DNA from: JAYQKL01 sp965243245
GTDB lineage: Bacteria > Pseudomonadota > Alphaproteobacteria > RS24
Length of the DNA stretch: 64,000 bases
Assembly: GCA_965243245.1 (NCBI GenBank)
Contig: OZ251536.1
Location: forward strand, 372,001-436,000
Direction of reading: 5' to 3'
Part shown: positions 36,140 through 46,180 of the stretch, piece by piece
Position numbering within the stretch: the stretch's first letter is position 1
Layout of the letters: each line of letters starts with the position of its first letter
Notes under the pieces: model-generated
What the model was told of the DNA's origin: nothing
What the model saw: only the letters and a program-made list of their open reading frames with translations
Databases searched by the model: none
Translations under genes and position numbers: made by a program

Positions 36140-36946
36140 ATGCGACAAAAAAGCCATAGCATCACCCGCCTGCTCGACATTATGGCGGCTCTGCGAACCC
36201 CGGAAACGGGGTGCCCATGGGATTTAGAGCAGGATTTTGCCTCTATCGCGCCTTATACGCTTGAAGAGGCTTATGAAGTAACAGACGCCATTGAACGCAA
36301 TGATATGGAAGATTTAAAAGACGAGCTTGGAGATTTATTACTTCAAATCGTTTTCCATGCACGTTTGGCTGAAGAAAAGCAACTCTTCAATTTTACCGAT
36401 GTGGTCAACTCCATTAGTGATAAAATGGAACGGCGTCATCCCCATGTTTTTGGCAATGATGCTGCAATCCCCTCAGATGCTGTGGCGCAAAACTGGGAAA
36501 CCATTAAACAAGCCGAAAAACATGCCAAAGGTAAGCTCACAGAAAGCCTGATGGATGACGTCCCGCTCACCCTTCCCGGTTTAACCCGTGCGGTGAAATT
36601 ACAAAAAAACGCTGCTAAAATCGGCTTTGATTGGCCAGAATCTTCGCCGATTTTGGCTAAGTTGCATGAAGAAACAAAAGAGCTTAAAGAAGCCATGAAA
36701 AGTAAAAATAAGCACCATATAAGGATGGAATATGGGGATCTGCTATTTGTTATGGCTAATTTAGCGCGGCATTTAAAGATTGACCCTGAAGCCTCTATTC
36801 GGTACGGAAATAGTAAATTCTCTAGACGTTTCAAATGGATGGAGAGGGAAGCAAAATCAAAGGATAAAGAGCTTTCAGCCTATTCTATGGAAGAACTTGA
36901 AGTGCTTTGGCAACAAGCAAAAGCAGAACTCAAAGACACTGAATGA
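36140..36946 (+). CDS. mazG: Nucleoside triphosphate pyrophosphohydrolase MazG
   Basis: MazG hydrolyses nucleoside triphosphates to monophosphates, cleaning the pool and adjusting ppGpp. The 268-residue protein is a tandem duplication of the MazG domain. The first copy holds CPWDLEQDFASIAPYTLEEAYE split across residues 28-50 and the metal motif DLKDELGDLLLQIVFHA. The second has KLHEETKELKEAMK and EYGDLLFVMANLARHL. It is convergent with hflX 31 bp away, as in the conserved alphaproteobacterial hfq-hflX-mazG neighbourhood. Confidence 0.96.
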   Translation: MRQKSHSITRLLDIMAALRTPETGCPWDLEQDFASIAPYTLEEAYEVTDAIERNDMEDLKDELGDLLLQIVFHARLAEEKQLFNFTDVVNSISDKMERRHPHVFGNDAAIPSDAVAQNWETIKQAEKHAKGKLTESLMDDVPLTLPGLTRAVKLQKNAAKIGFDWPESSPILAKLHEETKELKEAMKSKNKHHIRMEYGDLLFVMANLARHLKIDPEASIRYGNSKFSRRFKWMEREAKSKDKELSAYSMEELEVLWQQAKAELKDTE

Positions 36947-36977
36947 CCGCCCCTATTACAAATACTTTAACAATATT

Positions 36978-38330
36978 TTAACAATATTTTAACAGAGGTT
37001 TAAGCGCGGGGAATTTCTTTTCAAATCGCCCCTGCTCAACTTCCGATAACATTATTTGTAATCTATGGGTTCCCATATCATCAATAGAGTGCTCTAATAT
37101 TTGTCCATAATTATGAAGATAAGCCATAATCTGTCCCTGCTTTGCCTGCTCTGCCTGTTCAGCCTGCTCAGCGACTAAAGTTAATTCAAATTTGTTTGCT
37201 TGCGCCTCAAAAATAGCGCCCAGCGCCGCCATAAAATCGCTTATGCCCTCGCCCGTCAAAGCAGAAGAAAACACCGCAACATCGCTCTGAAGCATTTGGA
37301 TATTCGTATATTTTTGTCTTTCTTGAGCCGAGAGTAAATCAGACTTATTCAACACCTCAAGACTGAGAACGCCCTCTTTGACCCCAAGCTGCGCAAGTAC
37401 ATTCAAAACATCATGCTTTTGCGCTTGCGTGTCGGCATGGGCAATATCGCGCACATGAACGATAATATCAGCACCCAAGACCTCTTCAAGAGTTGCCCGA
37501 AAAGCCGCTATCAATATTGTCGGAAGCTCAGAGACAAAGCCAACCGTATCCAAAAGCATGATGTTTTGCCCACAGGCAAGCTTAATAAGCCGCATCGTTG
37601 GGTCGAGCGTCGCAAACAACATATCTTTTGCCAGCACATCAGAGCGCGTCAACTGGTTGAACAGCGTTGACTTACCAGCATTTGTATAACCAACAAGCGC
37701 AACAACTGGCCAAGGGGCTTGTTCTCTGGCTTTGCGGTGAAGGGTTCTGGTGCGCACAACAGATGCCAATTTCTTTTTCACCCGCAACATACGGGTTTTT
37801 AACATACGCCGATCTGCTTCAATTTGCGTCTCGCCGGGGCCGCCTGTAAAACCTGCGCCCCCACGCTGGCGCTCAAGGTGCGTCCAACTGCGCACCAGAC
37901 GGCTCTTTTGATAAGTTAAATTAGCTAATTCGACTTGTAAACGTCCCTCTTTTGTTGTCGCGCGCGCGCCAAAGATTTCTAAAATTAAGCCTGTTCGGTC
38001 CAATATTTTAACCTGAAGCCTGTTTTCTAAATTACGCTGCTGTATCGGCGTTAAAACCGTATCAAGGATCACTAAATGCGCTTGATGCTGCTCAATCAGC
38101 GCACGCCAAGCCGCCAGCTGCCCGGCGCCAAGCAATGTAGCAGGTTGAGGTTTTGGCACAGGTTGAATAGCCTGATGACAAATATCTAAATCAATAGCAC
38201 CAGCAAGGGCGACAATCTCAGCCAAGCGAGATTGAGAATCCCTTTGTGAAACCACATAACGAATTTCAGGGTGCAGAAGAATTGTACGTGTGCTCGGCGT
38301 TCGTATATTTTTATTATTAGGCGCGTTAAT
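36978..38330 (-). CDS. hflX: Ribosome-associated GTPase HflX, probable ATT start
   Basis: HflX splits stalled ribosomes. The GTPase has GYTNAGKSTLFNQL (G1), DTVGFVSELP (G3) and NKSD (G4), after an N-terminal HflX domain and the glycine-rich linker RQRGGAGFTGGPGETQIEAD. The first canonical start is a GTG at 38255, but family-like sequence (RTILLHPEIRYVVSQRD) runs upstream of it. The frame stays open to 38330, where ATT follows the hfq stop by two bases, with AAGGGG 8 bases before it. I therefore place the start there (450 residues); the alternative is 38255. The C-terminal third contains EQAEQAEQAKQ from a 9-bp repeat. Confidence 0.92.
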   Translation of the reverse strand: MNAPNNKNIRTPSTRTILLHPEIRYVVSQRDSQSRLAEIVALAGAIDLDICHQAIQPVPKPQPATLLGAGQLAAWRALIEQHQAHLVILDTVLTPIQQRNLENRLQVKILDRTGLILEIFGARATTKEGRLQVELANLTYQKSRLVRSWTHLERQRGGAGFTGGPGETQIEADRRMLKTRMLRVKKKLASVVRTRTLHRKAREQAPWPVVALVGYTNAGKSTLFNQLTRSDVLAKDMLFATLDPTMRLIKLACGQNIMLLDTVGFVSELPTILIAAFRATLEEVLGADIIVHVRDIAHADTQAQKHDVLNVLAQLGVKEGVLSLEVLNKSDLLSAQERQKYTNIQMLQSDVAVFSSALTGEGISDFMAALGAIFEAQANKFELTLVAEQAEQAEQAKQGQIMAYLHNYGQILEHSIDDMGTHRLQIMLSEVEQGRFEKKFPALKPLLKYC

Positions 38331-38332
38331 GA

Positions 38333-38593
38333 CTATTTCCCCTTCGCCTCCTTATCAGCCCCCTCTTCATCAGCATTTTCAAAAATTTGAATAGAGTTGG
38401 TTGGCATAATTGTTGATATTGCATGTTTGTACACAAGTTGAGAATGTCCGTCACGTGATAACATCATGCAAAAATTATCAAACCAAGTGATAACACCTGC
38501 AAGCTTCACACCGTTCACAAGAAAAACGGTTAAGGGAAGTTTGTTTGTACGAACGTGATTGAGAAAAGCGTCTTGCAGATTTTTTTCTGACAT
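38333..38593 (-). CDS. hfq: RNA chaperone Hfq
   Basis: Hfq pairs small RNAs with mRNAs. The 86-residue protein has the Sm1 motif (LQDAFLNHVRTNKLPLTVFL) and the Sm2 signature YKHAIST, followed by a short acidic/lysine tail. It precedes hflX with only two bases between its stop and the proposed hflX start, so translation is probably coupled. It follows the D-amino-acid aminotransferase gene by 141 bp. Confidence 0.97.
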   Translation of the reverse strand: MSEKNLQDAFLNHVRTNKLPLTVFLVNGVKLAGVITWFDNFCMMLSRDGHSQLVYKHAISTIMPTNSIQIFENADEEGADKEAKGK

Positions 38594-38734
38594 GGGTAAA
38601 CCCCACTTCTAGCCTAGGGAATAAAGCCAATTACACAACACTGGGAATGGTTCCCTGAACACATCATTCCCGACCTCTAATACTTAAAGGCAAGTTAATT
38701 TATACACAAATAACCCGAAAAATTAACCTTAAAT

Positions 38735-39589
38735 TCAAGGTTTAGTGGAAAGTCTGATGTATTCTTTCATAAGTTGCAAAGAAAGAACACCCGGACGGCC
38801 ATTACCTATCTTATGCCCATCAATGGCAATAACAGGAAATAAGGTCATTGTCGAAGCTGTCGAAAAAGCTTCTTGGGCGGCCAAGGCTTCGGCAAGATTA
38901 AACCGACGTTCTTCAAATTTAATGTTTTGAGTTTCAATCACCCCCATAAGCATCCGGCGGGTAATCCCAGATAGAATATCCGCCCCCGCAGGACGCGTCA
39001 CCAACACACCATCTTGGTTAATAATCCAAGCATTTGTTGCCGCGCCTTCGGTAATAAAGCCCTCATCATCCAAAAGCCATGCTTCTTGCGCCTGTTCTGA
39101 TTTTGCCGATTGACGCGCCAGAACATTTGGCAATAATGAAATCGTTTTAAGATCACAGCGTGCCCAGCGTTGGTCAGCACGGGTCACAACATGAATACCA
39201 TTACGCATAAGCTTATCTTTCGCCCGCCGTGATTGAGGGCGTACCGTCACCACAAGAACAGGCTTTAAATCGTCAGGGTAAACATGATTGCGCGGCGCAA
39301 CGCCTCGGCTCACCTGAAGATACACCACACCTTGCTCAACAGCGTTTTTGCGAATAGTCTCACGGATTACTTGTTTCAAAGCCGCCCGCGACATCGGCGG
39401 CGCAATAGATAACGCATCTAACGATCTGTGTAATCTATCAAGATGCGCTTCTTCATCAAAAAGCACTCCATCGTTTAAGGCAAACACTTCATAAACGCCA
39501 TCGCCAAATTGATACCCGCGGTCTTCAACATTAATATGAGCTTCCCAAAGTGGCTTATAGAGACCATCAATATAGGCAATACGCGACAT
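38735..39589 (-). CDS. dat: D-amino-acid aminotransferase (PLP fold type IV)
   Basis: A class IV PLP aminotransferase, probably making D-alanine/D-glutamate from keto acids. The 284-residue protein has YIDGLYKPLWEAHINVEDRG near the start, the PLP lysine K148 in RWARCDLKTISLLPN, the EGAATNAWI substrate-carboxylate loop and GITRRMLM. Close relatives include branched-chain aminotransferases and aminodeoxychorismate lyases, but the CDLKTISLLPNVLA stretch favours D-amino-acid transaminase. It lies between trkH and hfq, its usual place in alphaproteobacteria. Confidence 0.9.
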   Translation of the reverse strand: MSRIAYIDGLYKPLWEAHINVEDRGYQFGDGVYEVFALNDGVLFDEEAHLDRLHRSLDALSIAPPMSRAALKQVIRETIRKNAVEQGVVYLQVSRGVAPRNHVYPDDLKPVLVVTVRPQSRRAKDKLMRNGIHVVTRADQRWARCDLKTISLLPNVLARQSAKSEQAQEAWLLDDEGFITEGAATNAWIINQDGVLVTRPAGADILSGITRRMLMGVIETQNIKFEERRFNLAEALAAQEAFSTASTMTLFPVIAIDGHKIGNGRPGVLSLQLMKEYIRLSTKP

Positions 39590-39597
39590 CGGCTTTC

Positions 39598-41037
39598 CTA
39601 ATTACCACTGCGCCAATAGGCGGGGTTAATGAGAACAAGAACAATAAGCAATTCAAGTCGTCCAGCAATCATAACAAATGCCAGAAAAATATGACCAAAT
39701 GAAGACATATTTTGATACAAATCAGGATAACCAGACATTATAGCAAGCCCGCCTGCGTTCGACAGGCTCGCTAATGTCGCCAACCAGATAAGTTCAAAAT
39801 CAGTAAAGAAAAAACTATTCCCAAGCAACACTAAGGCGAACATGACAAGGCATAAAATAAAGAAATTCCAGATCTCTTTGAGTTGCTTTTTTTTGATCTG
39901 CCGCTCGCCAAATTTAAAATACGCCACCGCATGTTGGTAAGGCAGAAGACTCATTTGCTGCCACAAATGGCGCATTAAAACAATCATGCGGAGGAGCTTG
40001 ATACCACCAGATGTTGATAGAGCCATGCCGCCGATTGCAATTGGCATAAAATATACCAGCAAACTTAAACCCGCACCAGAAGCCTGAGCGGGATGGATAG
40101 CAAGTGCTGTGGTGGTAACAATAGAAATAGCACCGCTTAGCTTCTCGCTTATACTCCAGTCTGGCATTGCACTGGCAATCAGTACAAATGTTACCCCCAG
40201 CATAATAAGTGCGCCCTTGCTTTCAGGTTCTTTGGCAATGGTGCGCCATCGCCCTTGTATAAATGCGTAATGCAACGGAAAAGCGAGCATCCCAAAGAGC
40301 ATCAAGCCATTTAAAACAAATATTGATAGGGTTGAAGCATATTCAGTTAATGGGCTTAGTGCCGAAACAAACCCTGTTGTTGAAATTGTTGATAGGGTCA
40401 AAAAGCAAGCCTCAAAGAACGCCTGCCCTGTCAATATGAGTAATATGATCCCGCCCAAAGTGACGCCTATATATGGCAATGCGACAAGCTTTAAAGCCCG
40501 TCTCATACGCTGGGGTAAACTTTCCTCTTCTTTTTGTCGGATAAGGGTGGCTTTTATTTTAACGCCGCCAATGCTAAACGGCATGATAATAGTCGCTGCA
40601 AAGGTTAAGATTAGCAAGCCGCCAAACCAGCCCAAAATAGCCCGCCAAAGTAAAACAGATTCTGTTTCATATTCTGGGTTGGCATAAACACTCGCCCCGG
40701 TTGTTGTTAAACCAGAAACGGTTTCAAAAAAAGCTGCCGCAAAATCCAAGCCCCCGGTTTTGCTAATAAGAGGTAAACTTCCCAGCACACCCAATATAAT
40801 ATAAGCAACAGGTGCGAGCAGATATAGCTCGCTCTTTCTAACGTTTTGAGCTGCCACCCCACGCGCAGAAAATATCATCGCACCAGAAATAAAGAACACA
40901 ATCAAGCTCGTAAGAGAAAATGTCGCGGCACTTAGAAAATCAAAAATCACCAAAGCCCAAAGTGCAGGAAGCAACATAAGAGCAGCCATAATCAACCCGC
41001 ACCAGCCCGTTGTCAGAAAAATACTCGCAAGGCGCAT
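39598..41037 (-). CDS. trkH: Trk potassium uptake system membrane subunit
   Basis: TrkH is the K+-translocating channel subunit that works with cytosolic TrkA. The 479-residue protein is strongly hydrophobic, with the selectivity-filter-like repeats SGLTTTGASVYANP and STISTTGFVSALSPL, a later VTTTALAIHPA, and LSNAGGLAIMSGYP. It starts 4 bp after trkA ends, so the two form one operon with ntrY and ntrX upstream. Confidence 0.94.
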   Translation of the reverse strand: MRLASIFLTTGWCGLIMAALMLLPALWALVIFDFLSAATFSLTSLIVFFISGAMIFSARGVAAQNVRKSELYLLAPVAYIILGVLGSLPLISKTGGLDFAAAFFETVSGLTTTGASVYANPEYETESVLLWRAILGWFGGLLILTFAATIIMPFSIGGVKIKATLIRQKEEESLPQRMRRALKLVALPYIGVTLGGIILLILTGQAFFEACFLTLSTISTTGFVSALSPLTEYASTLSIFVLNGLMLFGMLAFPLHYAFIQGRWRTIAKEPESKGALIMLGVTFVLIASAMPDWSISEKLSGAISIVTTTALAIHPAQASGAGLSLLVYFMPIAIGGMALSTSGGIKLLRMIVLMRHLWQQMSLLPYQHAVAYFKFGERQIKKKQLKEIWNFFILCLVMFALVLLGNSFFFTDFELIWLATLASLSNAGGLAIMSGYPDLYQNMSSFGHIFLAFVMIAGRLELLIVLVLINPAYWRSGN

Positions 41038-41041
41038 TTGG

Positions 41042-42418
41042 TTAATATTTCTCTAAATTAGAATCAAATAGCTTTTCAACTTCATCAACAGCTTCCACCA
41101 TGGCAAACACAACCAATCGGTCATCCGCCTTAATTTCAGTATTCCCCCGCGGCACAATCGTTTCGCCTTTACGATAGACCGAGCCGATACGCATATTTTC
41201 CTTCAAATCCAGTTGCCGTATTTTCTTGCCCACTAAAGGTGAATTAGCCGCAACTTCAGCCTCGATCACCTCAGCCGCGCCATCGTCAACTGTGTGAACA
41301 CTTTTAACCCGTCCGCGCCGAATATGTGACAAAACAGATGAAACAGTCGTTGAACGCGGATTAATCGCCGCATCTAATCCAATTGATTTACTTATTGGTA
41401 AAAATGTCGTGTCATTAATCAAACATAAAGCCCGCGCACAGCCCTCATTGCGGGCCAATAAAGAGACCAGAATATTCACCTGATCATCATTAGTCAGTGC
41501 CACAATCAAACCTGCATCGCGCACCCCCGCCTCATAAAGTAAACCAGCTTGCAGACCATTACCGTGCAAAACAATCGTGTGTGCCAACTCATCAGCAAGA
41601 CGCTTAGCATGCGCTTCATGGCTCTCGATCACGCGCACAGAATAACCGCTTCCGCGCTGTTCAAGTTTGCGTGCCACATAAGAGCCGACATTGCCTGCGC
41701 CAACTATAATAATTTTGGTAGCTTCTTTTTCTTCATGTCCAAAAATAGTCATTGTGCGTGCGGCGTCCTGCTCATCGACCATCAAAAAAACATCATCGCC
41801 TATCTGCATCTCTTCATCATTGCGTGGCACAATAATCTTGCCGTTGCGCTTAATCCCGACCACAACGGCTTTAAGATCAGCGAAAAGTTCCGTTAGCTGC
41901 TTCAATGGTGTTTCAACGACCGGACAGCTTTCGGTTAAATTCATGGCGAGAAACTTCTGCCTGCCATCGGCAAAATTTGCCGAATCATAAGCCCCCGGAA
42001 TGGCTAAACGCTGTAAGACAGATTCGGCGACCTCCTCCTCAGGTGAAATAATTTCATCGACAGGAATATCATCATGATTAAAAATGCCCGCCCATTCTTT
42101 TTCCAGATATTTATGGTCTCGAATTCTGGCAATTTTTTTCTTAACCTTAAACACAGAATAAGCAATTTGACAGATCACCATATTCACTTCATCGCTTGAG
42201 GTAACGGCAATAATAATATCTGCGCTCTTTGCGCCTGCATTTTCAAGTACAGAAGGGTGCGCACCATGTCCCTGAATAGCACGCACATCTAATGTATCAT
42301 TAATCCGTTGAATCAGCTCAGCTTCACGATCAACAACAGTGACATTGTTTCCCTCAATGGCTAAGTGGCGCGCAATTCCAAAGCCGACAAGCCCCGCCCC
42401 ACACACAATGATATTCAT
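41042..42418 (-). CDS. trkA: Trk potassium uptake regulator (NAD-binding)
   Basis: TrkA gates TrkH in response to nucleotides. The 458-residue protein has two RCK modules, each a Rossmann NAD-binding domain (IIVCGAGLVGFGIARHL at the N-terminus; IIIVGAGNVGSYVARKL near residue 232) followed by a TrkA-C domain (for example EMQIGDDVFLMVDE and IKADDRLVVFAMVE). It sits between ntrX (22 bp upstream) and trkH (4 bp downstream), the standard alphaproteobacterial order. Confidence 0.97.
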   Translation of the reverse strand: MNIIVCGAGLVGFGIARHLAIEGNNVTVVDREAELIQRINDTLDVRAIQGHGAHPSVLENAGAKSADIIIAVTSSDEVNMVICQIAYSVFKVKKKIARIRDHKYLEKEWAGIFNHDDIPVDEIISPEEEVAESVLQRLAIPGAYDSANFADGRQKFLAMNLTESCPVVETPLKQLTELFADLKAVVVGIKRNGKIIVPRNDEEMQIGDDVFLMVDEQDAARTMTIFGHEEKEATKIIIVGAGNVGSYVARKLEQRGSGYSVRVIESHEAHAKRLADELAHTIVLHGNGLQAGLLYEAGVRDAGLIVALTNDDQVNILVSLLARNEGCARALCLINDTTFLPISKSIGLDAAINPRSTTVSSVLSHIRRGRVKSVHTVDDGAAEVIEAEVAANSPLVGKKIRQLDLKENMRIGSVYRKGETIVPRGNTEIKADDRLVVFAMVEAVDEVEKLFDSNLEKY

Positions 42419-42439
42419 GTTTTCGTCCCCTGAAATACC

Positions 42440-43822
42440 CTAAGCAGTACTAACTTTCCTTTCAGAGCTCACCCCAAGCGATTTTAATTTACGGTGCAGT
42501 GCAGAGCGCTCCATGCCAACAAATTCGGCCGTTCGAGAAATATTACCACCAAAACGAGAAATTTGGGCAAGTAAATACTCTCTTTCAAAGACTTCGCGCG
42601 CATCCCTAAGAGGCAAGGTCATTAAATTTGTATTGCTCTTTTCAATCGGCAGTTTTGTACCCGAGATAATATCAGAAGGCAACATATCCAATGTAATAAC
42701 TTCATTTTGATTATCGGCGGCTGAAATAAGAATATATTCAATACAATTTCTTAATTGACGCACATTGCCCGGCCAATCATGCGTTTCAAGAACCGTGCGC
42801 ACATCCTTTGATATTTCTTTCGGCAACAGACCTGATGTATCGGTTAGATACTCAACAAAATAATTAATTAAAAGTTTTATATCCTCGCGCCTTTCCGAAA
42901 GCGACGGTACGTTTATCGGAACGACATTAAGGCGGTGATATAAATCTTCTCGAAACAGTCCTTCATTAATCATCGATTCAATATTTTGCGAACTCCCCGA
43001 GATCACGCGCACATCAACTTTAACGTTGGGCCCCCCCCCAAGCCTGACAAATTCTTGGTCGGTCAAAACGCGCAAGATTTTATTTTGAGTATCAATTGGC
43101 ATCTCACCAACTTCATCAATGTAAAGGCTCCCGCCATGCGCTTTTTCTAAAAGCCCCGGATAAACATTATTGTTTTCAATTTGCCCAAACAGCACATGTT
43201 CCATGTTTTCAGGTTCAAGTATGGCAGCATTGACAGCAATAAAGGGCTGGGCGGCGCGGTGCGACTGAGCATGTAGCATACGCGCAATGAGCTCCTTACC
43301 GGAACCGGCCGGACCTGAAATAAATACACGGCTATTTGTCGGCGCCGTTTTTTCAATTATTTGTCTTAATTTATCAATGATAGGTGTTTGTCCAATAAGG
43401 TCAAATTGCCATGTTCTGCGTTGAAGTTCGGTATTCTCGCGGCGTAAAGAAACCGCTTCCAACGCCCGCTTCATAACAAGCAACAACCTGTCTGCATTAA
43501 ACGGTTTTTCGATATATTCATAAGCCCCTATTTTAATCGCCCGAATGGCCGTATCAATATTGCCGTGACCACTTATTATAATCACTGGCAGGTCAGGAAA
43601 ACGGTTCTTCAACTTAGTAAGAATCTCCAATCCGTCCAATTCACTATTCTTGAGCCAAATATCCAAAATCACCAAAGCAGGACACCTATTGGCAATTTCA
43701 TTTAGAGTTTGGGTGCTATTTTCAGCCGTGCGCGTTCCATACCCTTCATCGCGCAAAATACCAGATATCAAATCTCTAATATCTTTTTCATCATCTACAA
43801 TTAAAACATCAGCAGTCATCAT
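42440..43822 (-). CDS. ntrX: Response regulator NtrX
   Basis: NtrX is the partner of the NtrY sensor in nitrogen, redox and envelope control. The 460-residue protein has a receiver domain with phospho-acceptor D54 (VILDIWL) and K in YIEKPF, an AAA+ domain with GPAGSGKELIARML and GSLYIDEVGEMP, and a C-terminal Fis-type helix-turn-helix (ISRTAEFVGMERSALHRKL). The GAFTGA loop needed to engage sigma-54 is absent (LFGQIENNNVYPGLLEKAHG), as is usual for NtrX. Its ATG overlaps the ntrY stop (ATGA). Confidence 0.95.
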   Translation of the reverse strand: MMTADVLIVDDEKDIRDLISGILRDEGYGTRTAENSTQTLNEIANRCPALVILDIWLKNSELDGLEILTKLKNRFPDLPVIIISGHGNIDTAIRAIKIGAYEYIEKPFNADRLLLVMKRALEAVSLRRENTELQRRTWQFDLIGQTPIIDKLRQIIEKTAPTNSRVFISGPAGSGKELIARMLHAQSHRAAQPFIAVNAAILEPENMEHVLFGQIENNNVYPGLLEKAHGGSLYIDEVGEMPIDTQNKILRVLTDQEFVRLGGGPNVKVDVRVISGSSQNIESMINEGLFREDLYHRLNVVPINVPSLSERREDIKLLINYFVEYLTDTSGLLPKEISKDVRTVLETHDWPGNVRQLRNCIEYILISAADNQNEVITLDMLPSDIISGTKLPIEKSNTNLMTLPLRDAREVFEREYLLAQISRFGGNISRTAEFVGMERSALHRKLKSLGVSSERKVSTA

Positions 43823-46062
43823 ATTACTTCCTCAACTTTATACGGCCCCACCGTTTGGTTATCTTGATAAGGGAAAATCAACGTTATTTGAGCCCCTGAC
43901 TTTCCATTTTTAACCCATGGCGCATCCCCAAGCTTGAGTTGCCCGCCATGGTCTTCAATTACTTTTTTTACAATTGCCAAGCCCAATCCTGTGCCTTGCC
44001 CTCGGGTTGTCGTGTAAGGCTCAACCAAATTATGGCGTTCAGAAATAGGCAACCCAGAACCCGTATCCGCAACCTTAATAATTATTTGTTCTTCATTCAT
44101 TTCCAAAGAAACCATGATACGCTTTTCGCCAGTTAGCGTTGCATCATTGAGAGCTTCGGCCGCATTTTTTAGAATATTCGTCAGCGCTTGCGATAATTGT
44201 CGCCTATCTGCATTAATAACAGGCGTACCTTCAATCAAATCCTCAAAAACAAACTCAATTTCAGGGTGCGCCACACGATGAAGAAAAACAGTTTGTGAAA
44301 TTGCATCTTTAAGATCAAAATCCTTAAACACCGCGACTGGCATCCTTGCAAAAGAGGCAAACTCATCAACCATCCGCCCAATATCACCAACTTGGCGGAT
44401 AATCGTATTCGTGCATTTTTGAAAAACTTCTGGGTCCGATACGATCTCACCTTCATATTTTGACCACAGCCGCTCTGCCGAAAGCTGGATCGGCGTTAAT
44501 GGGTTTTTAATTTCATGAGCAATACGGCGGGCAATATCTGCCCATGCTGCCGTTCGCTTCGCAGATAAAAGGCTGGTCATATCATCAAAGGTTAAAACGC
44601 GGTTGTGCTTATGATTGCCCGTACCGCTGGATATGCGGGCCAATAAAACCCGCGCCGCGCCATCATCATCTGTGACCTCAATCTCAAAACTTTTATTCCG
44701 CTTAAGTTGTCCCGTTTTGATAAGGTCTTTAAAATAGGGAAAAATATCTTGAACATGGCGTCCAACCATCTCGTCTTCGGTCTGACCCGCAACTTGTTGC
44801 GCTAAAAGATTGGCGTGGTTAATCAGCCCATCCGGATTAATACCGATAACGCCAGAACTCACACCATTTAAAACCATTTCAGTGAATTGGTGGCGCAAAT
44901 CTAAATCATCGCGCGCATCAAGAATTTCTTTACGCTGTAATTTCAGTTGTTCCGTCATCAAATTAAAAGTCGCCCCAAGCTCTTGCAACTCATCACTTCC
45001 CTCATGCTTTGTGACACGGGCCGATAAATCCCCATCTTTAATTTTCACCGCAGCTTTAATCAAATCGCTAATCGGTGTTGCCAGAGCTTGCGAAATCCAC
45101 AGACCAAACCAGATCGCGCCAAGCAAAATAACAAGAGCAATCCCAATATACACAAGAGCAAATGTAAGTTGAGCTTCTGTGCTACGCGATTCAAATTCTT
45201 GATATTCTTGAATAGCTATATTCGCACGCTCTAATTGCGCCAATACATGTGCATCAACTTTGCGCATAACATATAAATAAGCCTCATCGAAACTTGTTAG
45301 CTTTAAAAGCCCCCACATTTGTGAACGACTCGTCGCCGTAATGATGACAGGCTGTAACTTATCGGCGGCCGCAAAAGCCTCGGCCGAGGGTATCGGCAAA
45401 TTGTATTTTTTGCGCGTATCGGCGACATCTAGCACTTCACTATCCCGATTGACGATGATGGCCATATTCAAATCCCGTAAAGCCGCTTGAGCCGTTAAAA
45501 AGGAGCTGAATCTTTGTCTTTCGGTTTGAAAATAACCTGCCGCATTATTTAGATCTTTTGCCATGACGACGGAGTCATTGCGAAGTTTTTCACGATTTTC
45601 GTCAAGATAGGCATTCGCAACAAGTGATGAATTATCAATAATCGCCTTGGTACGGTCGTTGAAATATTGATTGAAGCCCTGATTAAGGGTTGTGAAAGCA
45701 AAAACAGCAACCAAAATAGTGGGGGTCAGCGCAAGAATAGAAAACAAGCCAACCAATCGGCTATGGAGCTTGGCGCCGGCAACCCCTAACTTACGTTTTC
45801 GGTAAATATTATAAAGCTGGCTCGCCACGAGACCTAGCATCAAAAACACAAAAACACTATTCATCACCACTAAAGCCGATAATATTGTTTGGGTTGGTCT
45901 GACAGGTAAAAGCCCTGCCAAAATCAGGTAGGTACTCGTACCACAAAGCGCGCCGCCCAGAACAATAAGGGCTGATAAGGGAGAAGGGGTATGGTCCAAA
46001 ACCGTATATAGCCGTTTTTTAAATAGTAGGAACGGCCATTGAATTTTTCGTGCAATTTGCAT
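43819..46062 (-). CDS. ntrY: Sensor histidine kinase NtrY
   Basis: A membrane histidine kinase of 747 residues. It has N-terminal hydrophobic segments, a periplasmic sensor region, another membrane segment (FALVYIGIALVILLGAIWFG), a HAMP domain, a PAS domain (QFTEMVLNGVSSGVIGINPD), the phospho-acceptor histidine in ARRIAHEIKNPLTPIQLSAE and an ATPase domain (NILKNAAEAL, TGSGLPISER, TTRGQGTGLGLAIVKKV). It pairs with NtrX. The usual upstream ntrB-ntrC genes are replaced here by metG. Confidence 0.95.
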   Translation of the reverse strand: MQIARKIQWPFLLFKKRLYTVLDHTPSPLSALIVLGGALCGTSTYLILAGLLPVRPTQTILSALVVMNSVFVFLMLGLVASQLYNIYRKRKLGVAGAKLHSRLVGLFSILALTPTILVAVFAFTTLNQGFNQYFNDRTKAIIDNSSLVANAYLDENREKLRNDSVVMAKDLNNAAGYFQTERQRFSSFLTAQAALRDLNMAIIVNRDSEVLDVADTRKKYNLPIPSAEAFAAADKLQPVIITATSRSQMWGLLKLTSFDEAYLYVMRKVDAHVLAQLERANIAIQEYQEFESRSTEAQLTFALVYIGIALVILLGAIWFGLWISQALATPISDLIKAAVKIKDGDLSARVTKHEGSDELQELGATFNLMTEQLKLQRKEILDARDDLDLRHQFTEMVLNGVSSGVIGINPDGLINHANLLAQQVAGQTEDEMVGRHVQDIFPYFKDLIKTGQLKRNKSFEIEVTDDDGAARVLLARISSGTGNHKHNRVLTFDDMTSLLSAKRTAAWADIARRIAHEIKNPLTPIQLSAERLWSKYEGEIVSDPEVFQKCTNTIIRQVGDIGRMVDEFASFARMPVAVFKDFDLKDAISQTVFLHRVAHPEIEFVFEDLIEGTPVINADRRQLSQALTNILKNAAEALNDATLTGEKRIMVSLEMNEEQIIIKVADTGSGLPISERHNLVEPYTTTRGQGTGLGLAIVKKVIEDHGGQLKLGDAPWVKNGKSGAQITLIFPYQDNQTVGPYKVEEVI

Positions 46063-46180
46063 TCAGATTGACTTACGCTATGAGCGTCCCCTATGGCTAT
46101 TGTCTCACTTTATACTTAGGCGAGGCAAGGTGAAGTTGGTTTGAGCTTTACGCTGCAAAAACCTGTGACAATTAAGCAAC

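Noticed and set aside
36140..36946. MazG as part of a toxin-antitoxin system
   Set aside because: It is the two-domain housekeeping form in its conserved place next to hflX.
38643..38655. GGGAA-TGG-TTCCC hairpin between dat and hfq as a terminator
   Set aside because: The stem is only 5 bp with no T run on either strand.
42440..43822. NtrX as a sigma-54 activator, or a damaged gene for lacking GAFTGA
   Set aside because: Loss of GAFTGA is usual in alphaproteobacterial NtrX; the rest of the protein is intact.
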